Assembly (NCBI RefSeq): GCF_018130145.1
Contig: NZ_JAFCMB010000001.1
Span: 1 to 64,000, forward strand
DNA: 64,000 bases
DNA from: Bradyrhizobium sp. AUGA SZCCT0176
GTDB taxonomy: Bacteria > Pseudomonadota > Alphaproteobacteria > Rhizobiales > Xanthobacteraceae
Direction: 5' to 3'
Shown here: positions 15,410 to 24,255 of the stretch, piece after piece
Layout of the letters: every line of letters begins with the position of its first letter
How positions within the stretch are numbered: position 1 is the first letter of the stretch
Position numbers and translations under genes: made by a program
Notes under the pieces: generated by a model
Told to the model about the DNA's origin: nothing
Databases searched by the model: none
The model's input: the letters and a program-made list of their open reading frames with translations, nothing else

Positions 15410-16369
15410 ATGGACCGTACTGCCTCGATAAGCTGGTTCGTGAAGGCGAGCGCTGCATGTGCCGCAGTATTGGCCATGTGTTGGATAGCTCCTCAGTTCC
15501 TCAAAGACATCCCGGACTTTCCCGCGACCACGACGGATGAAATACAGTCCAAGATTGCCGATCGTTATCTCAACAGTCCAGTTGCTCCGGTCGCATTAAC
15601 GGGCAGTTCGTTCACCGTGCGATTGCACGAAGAATTTTTTCACAAACTTTACGTTCGAAATCTGGCGCTGCCTGGTGGATCTCCGTTGACCGGGGCAGCA
15701 ATGATTGAGGCGGCTACTGCTGTTCGGCCGCGGCTCATAGCCATCGAGACCAATACTCTTTCTCGCGGTATCGACCAGGCAATGGTTGAGAGGGTCCGCA
15801 CGAGTAATGCGGAGCCTGCGCGCGCACCAATGAATTTCAGACCCCTTCGCACATTAGCCGCGTTGTACCAGCAAAAGCTCGACGATTGGCAGCGCTTTGA
15901 CAGAGATGACAAATCTGCGCTTCTTCGGCAATCGGCTCTAGAAGAGGCAATTCTACGAAAGCCGCCAGCCCCCGAATACAACCCGCATGTGCTCGCCGCT
16001 GTCCTGGCTGAGTGGAATAATCCGGATCACGATCAGATCATCCGTCGACATGCAGCCGAATTGAAGCACATCGTGGAAACGCTCGAGATGCAAAAGATTT
16101 CAGTGTTCTTTTACGAACTTCCTCTGAGCCCCGCATTCGCGCGGTCCCGATATATGACAACGGGCCGGTCAGCGATGGCAGAGGCCTTTGGGCACGACCA
16201 CGGCAGATGGTTATCATTGGACTATCCATCCAACGAGATCCGATGGACCGATGGAGCACATCTTGACGAACGATCGGCTATCATCATGGCACGCTCTTTA
16301 GAGAGAGCGATCGCGCGGAAAATAGGTAGCGAGGTGGTAAAGCAGACATCCTCAGACCTTGCCCGCTAG
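15410..16369 (+). CDS. Membrane-anchored SGNH-type acetyltransferase partner
   Basis: About 319 residues with one N-terminal membrane segment (10-29) and a periplasmic domain. Block I reads LTGSSFTV (S66/S67 as candidate nucleophile), and the C-terminal TDGAHLDE supplies the Asp-x-x-His dyad, as in AlgJ/AlgX- and PatB-like SGNH proteins. It would take acetyl from the MBOAT protein and place it on the polysaccharide; the polymer is unknown because no polymerase or glycosyltransferase is adjacent. Spacing of 7 bases after the MBOAT stop implies an operon. A TTG at 15404 is an alternative start. GC content is low, like its partner. Confidence 0.8.
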   Translation: MDRTASISWFVKASAACAAVLAMCWIAPQFLKDIPDFPATTTDEIQSKIADRYLNSPVAPVALTGSSFTVRLHEEFFHKLYVRNLALPGGSPLTGAAMIEAATAVRPRLIAIETNTLSRGIDQAMVERVRTSNAEPARAPMNFRPLRTLAALYQQKLDDWQRFDRDDKSALLRQSALEEAILRKPPAPEYNPHVLAAVLAEWNNPDHDQIIRRHAAELKHIVETLEMQKISVFFYELPLSPAFARSRYMTTGRSAMAEAFGHDHGRWLSLDYPSNEIRWTDGAHLDERSAIIMARSLERAIARKIGSEVVKQTSSDLAR

Positions 16370-16442
16370 GATGGAGTCACCGTTTCGATGCCTAACCTGG
16401 AGTGGAGACGACATGACCGTCATTGCGTGACGTGACGCGACG

Positions 16443-16456
16443 CCGACGATCGTCGG
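16443..16456. repeat. 14-base perfect palindrome
   Basis: CCGACGATCGTCGG is fully self-complementary, 74 bases after the stop of the SGNH gene. It could be a protein binding site or chance; no T-run follows, so it is not an obvious terminator. Confidence 0.4.
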
Positions 16457-16556
16457 TCGACCCGTAGACATCGCCATTGCTGAGCTCAGGAAAATAAACG
16501 TACCACACGGTACCAGTCTCTCTGCGCTCCTACGGAGCTTCGGGAGACACCCCGCG

Positions 16557-16606
16557 CCCTACGGTCTCTCGGGTGGCCTGCCACCCGAAGCCCGCAGGGC
16601 GTAGGG
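16557..16606 (-). terminator. Hairpin 3' of tRNA-Ser (possible terminator)
   Basis: Reading with the tRNA, an outer CCCTAC/GTAGGG pair (16601-16606 with 16557-16562) encloses a tight hairpin GGGTGGC-CT-GCCACCC (16571-16586). No T-run follows, so it may be a processing or stability element instead. A second small hairpin, CTCC-TACG-GAG, lies at 16527-16537. Confidence 0.4.
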
Positions 16607-16696
16607 TGGCGGAGAGGGAGGGATTCGAACCCCCGATAGGCTTGCACCTATGCCGCATTTCGAGTGCGGTGCATTCGACCACTCTGCCACCTCTCC
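16607..16696 (-). tRNA. tRNA-Ser (CGA)
   Basis: On the minus strand, acceptor GGAGAGG (16690-16696) pairs with CCTCTCC, followed by discriminator G and an encoded CCA (16607-16609). The anticodon stem CCGCA/TGCGG encloses CTCGAAA, anticodon CGA, which reads the serine codon UCG. A long variable arm (ATAGGTGCAAGCCTAT) and the T-arm GGGGGTTCGAATCCC are present, giving 90 bases, normal for serine tRNAs. Its 3' end faces the acetyltransferase cassette. Confidence 0.96.
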
Positions 16697-16832
16697 AGGC
16701 GCCATTTTGGGGTGATTCCTCACCCGCGGTCGGGGCGAGTTCTAGGCGAGGACGGCGGGCCAGACAAGGCGCGGGGGCAAGATTTTCGCTGACACCCAAG
16801 CGCACCCAGGACACCAATAAAGGAGCCGAAAA

Positions 16833-17696
16833 ATGGAGCATTTGACGGTTCGGGCCAATGGCGCCGCGTTCCATGTCGCCCGCGCCGGGAAAGGACAGCC
16901 GCTGATATTGCTGCATGGCTGGCCCGAATTCTGGCTGACCTGGGAGCCTGTCATGGCGCGGCTCGCCGATCGCTTCACGCTTTATGCGCCCGACCTGCGC
17001 GGTTTCGGCGACAGCGACAAGCCCAATGGGCCGCACGGTCCCGATCGGCACGCCGAGGACATGCTGGCGCTGATGGATGCGCTCGGCCTCGCGCAGGCCG
17101 GCATTGTCGGCCACGATGTCGGCGGCGGGCTGATGCAGCCGCTGGCACGCGCCGCGCCGGAGCGCATTGCCGGATTGTTCTTCTTCGATTTCGTCCATCC
17201 CGGCATCGGGCGGCGGATGGCGGAGCCGGACCGGCTGAACCACATCTGGTACCAGTCGCTCAACCAGCTCGAGATCGCACCCATGCTGATCGGCGCCAGC
17301 CGCGACAGCTGCCGCGCCTATATCGGCTATTTCCTGAAACACTGGAGCCATCGCCGCCAGGCATTCGACGACGTGCTCGAAGCGTTCGTCGACAATTTCC
17401 TGAAAGACGGAAACCTCGCCGGCGGCTTTGCGTATTATCGCGGCGCGCATGCCGGGCGCATCCGGATGCTGAAGGGCGAGGCGCCCAGGCTGACACCGAT
17501 CGATCTGCCGACCTGCGTTCGCTGGGCCGAACACGACCCGCTGTTTCCCTACGCCTGGACCGATCGGCTCGGCGAGACTTTTTCAAATCTCGATCTTGCG
17601 ATGTTTGAAGGCGTCGGGCACTTCGCGCATCGCGAAGATCCCGAGCGCGCAGCATCCGAGATCGCGGCGTTCTTCAAACGCATAGGTTGGAGCTGA
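16833..17696 (+). CDS. Alpha/beta hydrolase (epoxide hydrolase / haloacid-dehalogenase-like type)
   Basis: A 287-residue alpha/beta hydrolase. The oxyanion segment is HGWPEFW (28-34), the nucleophile elbow is GHDVGG with Asp95 rather than Ser, the acid lies in WAEHDPLF, and the catalytic His is in GVGHFAHRE near the C-terminus. An Asp nucleophile with HGWPE points to epoxide hydrolase or fluoroacetate/haloalkane dehalogenase chemistry through an ester intermediate. Which substrate cannot be told from sequence reading. The ATG at 16833 follows AAGGAGCCGAAAA, an excellent ribosome site. It is alone, between tRNA-Ser and a convergent ROK-type gene. Confidence 0.85.
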   Translation: MEHLTVRANGAAFHVARAGKGQPLILLHGWPEFWLTWEPVMARLADRFTLYAPDLRGFGDSDKPNGPHGPDRHAEDMLALMDALGLAQAGIVGHDVGGGLMQPLARAAPERIAGLFFFDFVHPGIGRRMAEPDRLNHIWYQSLNQLEIAPMLIGASRDSCRAYIGYFLKHWSHRRQAFDDVLEAFVDNFLKDGNLAGGFAYYRGAHAGRIRMLKGEAPRLTPIDLPTCVRWAEHDPLFPYAWTDRLGETFSNLDLAMFEGVGHFAHREDPERAASEIAAFFKRIGWS

Positions 17697-17993
17697 GTGG
17701 GAGATAAAGGTGGGGCCGCCAGACGCGACAAAACACTGACGGCCCCGTGCCGCTACTTTGAAATTCTGGCCGGGAAGTGCGGCTTCGCCGGTCAGCTGGA
17801 GCGACGATTTGACGGTAGCGGCGCGCGCGGAAAGGGCAACGCGATCCCGGTTTTAACCTAACCAGTCAACCTTACCGCGCGCCGACGGAACTCTCATCGC
17901 GCGCACCGCTGGAATCGGAAAAATCGCTCCGGTCCCTTGTTTTCAGGGGTTTTGCTCGCTGCGGCCGGCATTAACCGAACTCGAACGCGCCCG

Positions 17994-19130
17994 TTAATCT
18001 TTACCCTTCTTTGCTTTCTTGTCGTCCTTGTCGCTGTCGCCCTTGTCTTTGGCCTTTTCGCTCTTGCCGTTTTCTTTCCTGCGATTGGTGAAGCGCGCAT
18101 TGCCGAGACCGGTACCGATGGTCAGCACGCCCCATCGTTCGACATCCTGCATGTAAGGGACCTCGGAAAGCCCCTGCACGACGCCGTCATTATGCATCAA
18201 CACCGCCGTGTCGTGATCGCCGATCATCGGTATAGCTTCCACGAGACTTGCCGGCAGATTGAATTTGCTGCTCTCCCAATTGCCCGGCAGATTCTGTGCA
18301 CCTTTTTCGATCGAGCCATCGCCGTTGATCACACCGGGACAGGCAATGCCGATGAAAGGCGCCAGCTTGTGGCCCTCTGTTTCAGCCTCGGCGATCAGAT
18401 CCTTCAGCATCTTGACCAGCCGTTTTACCGCGCCCTCGCGCGTCGGCTCGTCGTCGGCATGCCGCCACAGTTCGGACTTCCAAACCTCGGCCTTCGAAAG
18501 ATCGGGCGTCTTCTTCCAGCGCGTCTCGACCACGCCGCAGCGGATGTTGGTGCCGCCGATGTCGACGCTCAGGATGCTGTCATAGCCCTCGAAAATCCAT
18601 GACGGCGCCAGGTGCAGCGCGCCGATCAGGCCGGCGTCATCCGGATGAAAACGGATCGGCACCAGATCGACGTCATACTCCTCGGCCTTGAGGAGAAGCC
18701 CGGTGCGGGCGATCGCGAGTTCGCCGACCCGGCTTTGCCGGAATCCGCCACCGACCACAATGCGCTCGGTATCAGCCCAGGCCTTGGTCTTGAGGAAGCG
18801 CCCGGTCACATAGGCAAGCTCCTGCGCGAATTCCTCGATCGCGCCATGCACCAGCGCGGCGGCAGCGAGATCGTCGCCCACCAGCGCCTCGTCGAGGTCG
18901 CCCTTGGCGATCTCGTCAGTGGATTTTTTCCCCAACGGATCGTCGCCGTTTTTCTTCAGCGGCTTGCGCAGCGTATCCAATATCTTGCGAAACGCGCCCT
19001 TGCTGGCGCGGTCACCGAGGAACCCGTCATCGTCCTTCAGCTCTATATTAAAGCTGTCGACCTCGACGGACGGTAGACGGCCTGCGCCGTGGCGGGCGAT
19101 GCCCGTTGTCGTGACTGTGTCTTCTGCCAT
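17994..19130 (-). CDS. Circularly permuted ROK/hexokinase-like sugar kinase
   Basis: A 378-residue protein with all core ASKHA sugar-kinase motifs, but in a rotated order. Residues 15-175 match the C-terminal half of ROK kinases: a helix like FAQELAYVT, the adenosine motif IVVGGGF (125-130), and DDAGLIGALHLA (165-175). Residues 186-345 match the N-terminal half: phosphate-1 VDIGGTNIRCG (189-199), CPGVING (264-270), the candidate catalytic Asp in GDHDTAVL (304-311) and phosphate-2 TIGTGLGNA (337-345). The tail (351-378) is almost all Lys, Asp, Gly and Ser. The ROK zinc/ExGH region is not seen, so substrate, or even activity, is open. The ATG at 19130 has AGGG upstream. Confidence 0.87.
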   Translation of the reverse strand: MAEDTVTTTGIARHGAGRLPSVEVDSFNIELKDDDGFLGDRASKGAFRKILDTLRKPLKKNGDDPLGKKSTDEIAKGDLDEALVGDDLAAAALVHGAIEEFAQELAYVTGRFLKTKAWADTERIVVGGGFRQSRVGELAIARTGLLLKAEEYDVDLVPIRFHPDDAGLIGALHLAPSWIFEGYDSILSVDIGGTNIRCGVVETRWKKTPDLSKAEVWKSELWRHADDEPTREGAVKRLVKMLKDLIAEAETEGHKLAPFIGIACPGVINGDGSIEKGAQNLPGNWESSKFNLPASLVEAIPMIGDHDTAVLMHNDGVVQGLSEVPYMQDVERWGVLTIGTGLGNARFTNRRKENGKSEKAKDKGDSDKDDKKAKKGKD

Positions 19131-19295
19131 TTTTGCCCTAGCCCAACCGGATTTCGGTGACACAACGGGCGGGGAACCCATTGGTTTCACTTGGGCGAGT
19201 GGCCAATGGCGAAGGGCGAGCAGCGAATGGGCCGCCCTATTCGCCGTTTCCTGATCCAAATCCTTCATTTGGCCCGGTTTTTGGGCTCCTTTGCC

Positions 19296-19323
19296 TTGAC
19301 TCGGGGCTGCCAGCGGCTATAAG
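19296..19323 (+). promoter_or_regulatory. Probable sigma-70 promoter of rplU-rpmA
   Basis: TTGACT (19296-19301), 16 bases, then TATAAG (19318-19323) is a good housekeeping promoter match, about 170 bases upstream of rplU. The long leader leaves room for control of the ribosomal protein genes, but I see no defined element in it. The rest of 19131-19494 holds no gene. Confidence 0.6.
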
Positions 19324-19494
19324 TCCCGGCATCCGGCGCGGGATTTCTCGCGCCGCTTGTTTTTGCGCGAATTTGAGGGCTCACACCCCGACCGTGCGAA
19401 AATCGTACCCATAACGACTGACCAAAAAGCCGACCCGGACATGCCCCTATGGGGAGACGTCCGAGGCCGGGATCGAACACGAAGGAATAAAACG

Positions 19495-19941
19495 ATGTTC
19501 GCAGTCATCAAAACCGGCGGCCGGCAATACCGGGTCGTTCCGAATGATGTACTCGAGATAGGCAAGATCGCCGGCGACGTCGGCACGATCGTGCAACTTG
19601 GCGAAGTTCTGGTGCTCGGCGGTGACACGCCGGTGCTGGGCATGCCCACGGTCGCCGGCGCCTCGGTCGCGGCAGAAGTGCTGGACCACAAGCGCGGCGC
19701 CAAGGTGATCGCGTTCAAGAAGCGCCGCCGCAAGAATTCGCGCCGCAAGCGCGGCTATCGCGACGAGCTCACGGTGCTTCGCATCACCGAGATCCTGGCC
19801 GATAACGCCAAGCCTTCGATCGGCCCGCGGCCGAAGAAGGAAAAGGTCGTCGCGGCGCCCGCCGAGGGCGACGAGGCACCGGCGGCCAAGAAGGCGCCCG
19901 CAAAAAAGGCTCCGGCCAAGAAGGCTGCAGCCAAGAAGTGA
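19495..19941 (+). CDS. rplU: Ribosomal protein L21
   Basis: A large-subunit protein that binds 23S rRNA near L20. Residues 1-100 are the L21 domain (MFAVIKTGGRQYRV at the start; KRRRKNSRRKRGYRDELTVL as the signature). After about residue 103 comes a Lys/Ala/Pro-rich extension ending in PAKKAPAKKAAAKK, which makes it longer (148 residues) than E. coli L21 (103). ATG 19495 follows GAAGGAATAA. It is the first gene of the rplU-rpmA pair. Confidence 0.97.
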   Translation: MFAVIKTGGRQYRVVPNDVLEIGKIAGDVGTIVQLGEVLVLGGDTPVLGMPTVAGASVAAEVLDHKRGAKVIAFKKRRRKNSRRKRGYRDELTVLRITEILADNAKPSIGPRPKKEKVVAAPAEGDEAPAAKKAPAKKAPAKKAAAKK

Positions 19942-20031
19942 TATCAGCGCATCAGAATGTGATGCGTGACAAAGCGTGAAATGATTCCGTCAAGGAATTG
20001 ATCTAGATTACGGCGAAGTTGGAGACGGGCC

Positions 20032-20301
20032 ATGGCTCACAAAAAAGCAGGCGGTTCATCGCGGAACGGACGTGATTCAGCAGGCAAGCGCCTTGGCATC
20101 AAGGCGTATGGCGGCGAGCACGTGATCCCCGGCAACATTATCGCGCGTCAGCGCGGCACCACCTGGCATCCCGGCCTTAATGTGGGCATGGGCACCGACC
20201 ATACTCTCTTCGCCAAGATCGAAGGTCACGTCGAGTTCCGTGCAAAAGGCAATGGCCGCACTTTCGTATCGGTTGTTCCGATGGCGGAGGCGGCCGAATA
20301 G
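20032..20301 (+). CDS. rpmA: Ribosomal protein L27
   Basis: An 89-residue protein beginning [20 protein letters not shown], the classic L27 N-terminus that reaches towards the peptidyl transferase centre. [20 protein letters not shown] is the family signature. It sits 90 bases after rplU in the same operon and is followed by a strong terminator. Confidence 0.98.
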   Translation: MAHKKAGGSSRNGRDSAGKRLGIKAYGGEHVIPGNIIARQRGTTWHPGLNVGMGTDHTLFAKIEGHVEFRAKGNGRTFVSVVPMAEAAE

Positions 20302-20363
20302 ACGGTGGACAACATGAGTCCGCCGGGTCCTGTTGAACCGGCGGAGTCAAAAAAGGCTCCAAG

Positions 20364-20391
20364 GGGAGGCGGGAAACCGGCCTCCCTTTTT
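20364..20391 (+). terminator. Rho-independent terminator after rpmA
   Basis: Stem GGGAGGC (20364-20370) with GCCTCCC (20380-20386), nine-base loop, and TTTTT at 20387-20391. It lies 62 bases after the L27 stop and separates the ribosomal pair from the acetyltransferase gene. Confidence 0.88.
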
Positions 20392-20425
20392 GTTTGCGTA
20401 TGTTTTCGCATTTCAGGAGCCCGAC

Positions 20426-21019
20426 ATGTTGCAGGACATCCCGACCCCGACATTGCGTGAAGCGAGTCCATGCGTCCTCGAGACCGAGCGGCTGACCTTG
20501 CGCCGGCCGACGCTCGCGGACGTAAAAGCGATTGCGTACCTCGCCAACGATCGCCGCATTGCGGAAAACACCCGCCGCCTGCCGCATCCGTACTCAAGGG
20601 ATCACGCCGTCGAATTCGTGCGCGCGTTGGGCGGTGGCCGGGCAACCGTGTTCCTGATCGAGAACAATCATTCGCCGCTCGGCATGGTCGGCATCGACTG
20701 GCGCGAGCAGGACGCACCGGAACTCGGCTATTGGCTTGGCGTCGAGCATTGGGGCCAGGGCTTTGGCACCGAAGCTGCGCGCGCGGTGATCGATTTTCAC
20801 TTCGAGGAATTCGATGCCGAGCACCTGATATCAGGCGCCCGCGTCGCCAACCCCTCCTCGCGCAACATCCTGGAGAAATGCGGCTTCCAGTGGAGCGGCG
20901 TCGAACTGCACCGCTTCGAGGCGCTGGGATCGTCGACCCCGGTCGACTGTTTCCGTCTGTCGCGCAGCGTCTGGTCGTCGCTGAAGAACTGGGGCACTTC
21001 GACGAGGAGAGAGCGGTAG
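20426..21019 (+). CDS. GNAT-family N-acetyltransferase (RimJ/RimL type)
   Basis: A 197-residue acetyltransferase. Segments typical of the RimJ group are LETERLTLRRPTLADVKAI (residues 16-34), LGYWLGVEHWGQGFGTEAARAV (acetyl-CoA pyrophosphate loop, QGFGTEA) and NPSSRNILEKCGF. Such proteins acetylate protein N-termini or small amines; a ribosomal target is suggested by the place next to rplU-rpmA, a common arrangement in this group, but that is inference. ATG 20426 follows CAGGAG. The convergent DMT gene is separated from it by a palindromic repeat. Confidence 0.88.
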   Translation: MLQDIPTPTLREASPCVLETERLTLRRPTLADVKAIAYLANDRRIAENTRRLPHPYSRDHAVEFVRALGGGRATVFLIENNHSPLGMVGIDWREQDAPELGYWLGVEHWGQGFGTEAARAVIDFHFEEFDAEHLISGARVANPSSRNILEKCGFQWSGVELHRFEALGSSTPVDCFRLSRSVWSSLKNWGTSTRRER

Positions 21020-21025
21020 CCGTCT

Positions 21026-21161
21026 CCCTTCCCCTCTCCCCTTGTGGGAGAGGGTGGCACGGACGCGCGAAGCGCGTTCGTGACGGGTGAGGGGTTGTCT
21101 CCGCGGATGGAGACCCCTCATCCGGCGCTTCGCGCCACCTTCTCCCACAAGGGGAGAAGGG
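21026..21161. repeat. Large palindromic intergenic repeat
   Basis: Left arm 21026-21058 (starting CCCTTCCCCTCTCCCC) and right arm 21135-21161 (ending GGGGAGAAGGG) are complementary over about 27 bases. The centre contains GAAGCGC/GCGCTTC-type short palindromes. Such elements are common between convergent genes in rhizobia; here one separates the GNAT and DMT genes and may serve as a two-way terminator. Confidence 0.8.
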
Positions 21162-21169
21162 AAGAATCA

Positions 21170-22084
21170 TCACGCCGGTGGATTGACCACCGTCTCCTCG
21201 CGCCCGAGCTGCTGCTCGCGCAGGAAGATGTAAAGTCCGGCGCCGATGATGATCGCGGCGCCTACGATGGTCGCCGGTGACGGCACGTCTCCCCACACCA
21301 CGAAGCCGAAGATCACCGCCCACACGATCATCGAATATTGATACGGCACCACGACGCTGGCCGGCGCCAGTTTCAGCGAGCGGTTGACGCATAGCAGCGC
21401 GCACACCGAAATAATGCCCGCCGCGGCAAACAGGCCCAGGCTGCCGGGCGACGGCGTCACCCAGCCAAACGGCGACATCACCGCGCCGAGCAGGAAGGTG
21501 CCGGCGAATTGCGATGACGCCAGCACGATATCCGGCGTCGCCCGCAGCGAGCGCGTGATCAGCATCAGCAACGCGAATGAAAAGCTGCCGGCGAGCGCGA
21601 TCATTGCGGGCCAGCTCACGGTCTGTGCCGATGGCCGCAGCGCGATCAATACGCCGGCGAAGCCGATCAGAATGGCGGTCCAGCGCCGCCAGCCGACGCG
21701 CTCGCCCAGCACCAGCCCCGACAGCGCCGTGACGAAAATCGGCGCCGCCAGATAATAGGTGATGACGTCGGCGAGCGGCAGATAGACGGTCGCGATAAAG
21801 AAGGCGGCAACTTCCAGCGTGGAGAGCGTCACCCGGAGCAATTGCAGCCATGGCCGTTCCAGGCGCGTGAATTCGGCGCGCTGCTTCCAGATGATCGGCA
21901 GCAGCACCAGGAGCGCCGCGCAGGCGCGCAGCCACAGCAATTGCCCGACCGAATAGGTCGCGACCATGAACTTGCCGAGCGCGTCGCCGAACGAGAACAT
22001 GAAGATCGACAGCAGCATCAATCCGATGCCGGCCAGCCGCGCGGAACGCTCGTCATAGGTGGATGGTTTTGCGAAGAGGCTCAT
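21170..22084 (-). CDS. EamA/DMT-superfamily transporter
   Basis: A 304-residue inner-membrane protein with ten hydrophobic segments in two EamA repeats (about 18-140 and 155-290). Features include FSFGDALGKFM in the first helix, APIFVTALSGLVLGERVGWRRW closing the first half and VVPYQYSMIVWAVIFGFVVWGDVPS in the second. DMT carriers export amino acids, metabolites or drugs; the substrate is unknown here. It is convergent with the GNAT gene and divergent from the MaoC-type hydratase. Confidence 0.88.
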   Translation of the reverse strand: MSLFAKPSTYDERSARLAGIGLMLLSIFMFSFGDALGKFMVATYSVGQLLWLRACAALLVLLPIIWKQRAEFTRLERPWLQLLRVTLSTLEVAAFFIATVYLPLADVITYYLAAPIFVTALSGLVLGERVGWRRWTAILIGFAGVLIALRPSAQTVSWPAMIALAGSFSFALLMLITRSLRATPDIVLASSQFAGTFLLGAVMSPFGWVTPSPGSLGLFAAAGIISVCALLCVNRSLKLAPASVVVPYQYSMIVWAVIFGFVVWGDVPSPATIVGAAIIIGAGLYIFLREQQLGREETVVNPPA

Positions 22085-22104
22085 CGATGAATTCGGCGTT
22101 TCCC

Positions 22105-22248
22105 ATCATGGCCGGACAAAAGCGCGAAGCGCGTCTTTACGCCAAGGCTCCGGCCATCGACGTCTTTTTGTTGCTGCGATGTTTTAAAGACGTGGACGCC
22201 CGGGATGTCCAGTGCGAAGGCGCGCTTTGTGCGTTTACCCCTCATGAC
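22105..22248. repeat. Degenerate palindromic intergenic repeat (CATGGCCGG...CATGACG family)
   Basis: Outer ends ATCATGGCCGGACA and CCCTCATGACG, with inner pairs such as GACGTCTTT (about 22168) and AAAGACGTGG (about 22187), match the plan of the better-preserved copy at 62321-62407. It lies between divergent genes. Confidence 0.6.
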
Positions 22249-22325
22249 GAATTGAACGGATTGTCGCAGTATCCCCTCTGCGATACCGGTACGCCATCTC
22301 GCAAGGCACAACAGGAATCCGAGCC

Positions 22326-22805
22326 ATGACCGACTTCGACCCCGCCCAACATCGTATGGTGTCTGAGCAGCGCTGGTTCGAGGATTTCAAGCTCGGCGAG
22401 CGTTTCGTGATCCCGAGCCGGACCCAGACCTCGGCCGTGTTCGCCGCGTTCCAGACCGCGAGCGGCGATACCCACCCGATCCACTACGATGTCGAATATT
22501 GCCGCGCCCGCGGCATGCCGGACCTGCTCGCGCATGGATTCCAGACCCTGGTCCACACCGCGCCGGGCGCCGGGCTGTTTCCTTACATTATCGAGGAATC
22601 GCTGATCGGATTTCTCGAACAGTCGAGTAGGTTCCTCAAGCCGGTCTATGCCGGCGATACCATCTATCCCGCGCTTGAAGTAACCGAACTTGTCCCCGGC
22701 CGCAGCACCGGCGTGGTGACGCTGCGCTCGACCGTGTTCAATCAGCGCAAGGAACTGGTGCTGGAAGGCATGCAGAAGTTTTTGATCCGCAAGCGGCCGA
22801 GCTGA
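22326..22805 (+). CDS. MaoC-family dehydratase
   Basis: A 159-residue single hot-dog domain. The hydratase motif SGDTHPIHYD (about 46-55) carries the catalytic Asp and His pair, and ARGMPDLLAHGFQTL follows as in R-specific enoyl-CoA hydratases. It probably hydrates a CoA thioester, but with a single hot-dog fold and no neighbouring beta-oxidation gene the substrate is open. ATG 22326 follows AGGAATCCGAGCC. It is the gene just upstream of obgE, separated by 311 bases. Confidence 0.87.
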   Translation: MTDFDPAQHRMVSEQRWFEDFKLGERFVIPSRTQTSAVFAAFQTASGDTHPIHYDVEYCRARGMPDLLAHGFQTLVHTAPGAGLFPYIIEESLIGFLEQSSRFLKPVYAGDTIYPALEVTELVPGRSTGVVTLRSTVFNQRKELVLEGMQKFLIRKRPS

Positions 22806-24175
<1,370 letters not shown>

Positions 24176-24255
24176 AGCTTGCGGCGCAAGGCGGTTTGCA
24201 ATCAGCCGTTCGATATTGCAGCATCGGACGATTGAAATCGTACCCTGTGTGAAGC

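Noticed and set aside
16607..16696. Attachment-site copy of the tRNA-Ser 3' end between 12.4 and 14 kb
   Set aside because: I looked for the TTCGAATCCC-type words there and saw none, so integration at this tRNA is only suggested by position and composition.
20226..21935. 569-codon minus-strand frame across rpmA, GNAT gene and DMT gene
   Set aside because: Crosses several well-supported genes and a terminator; composition-driven.
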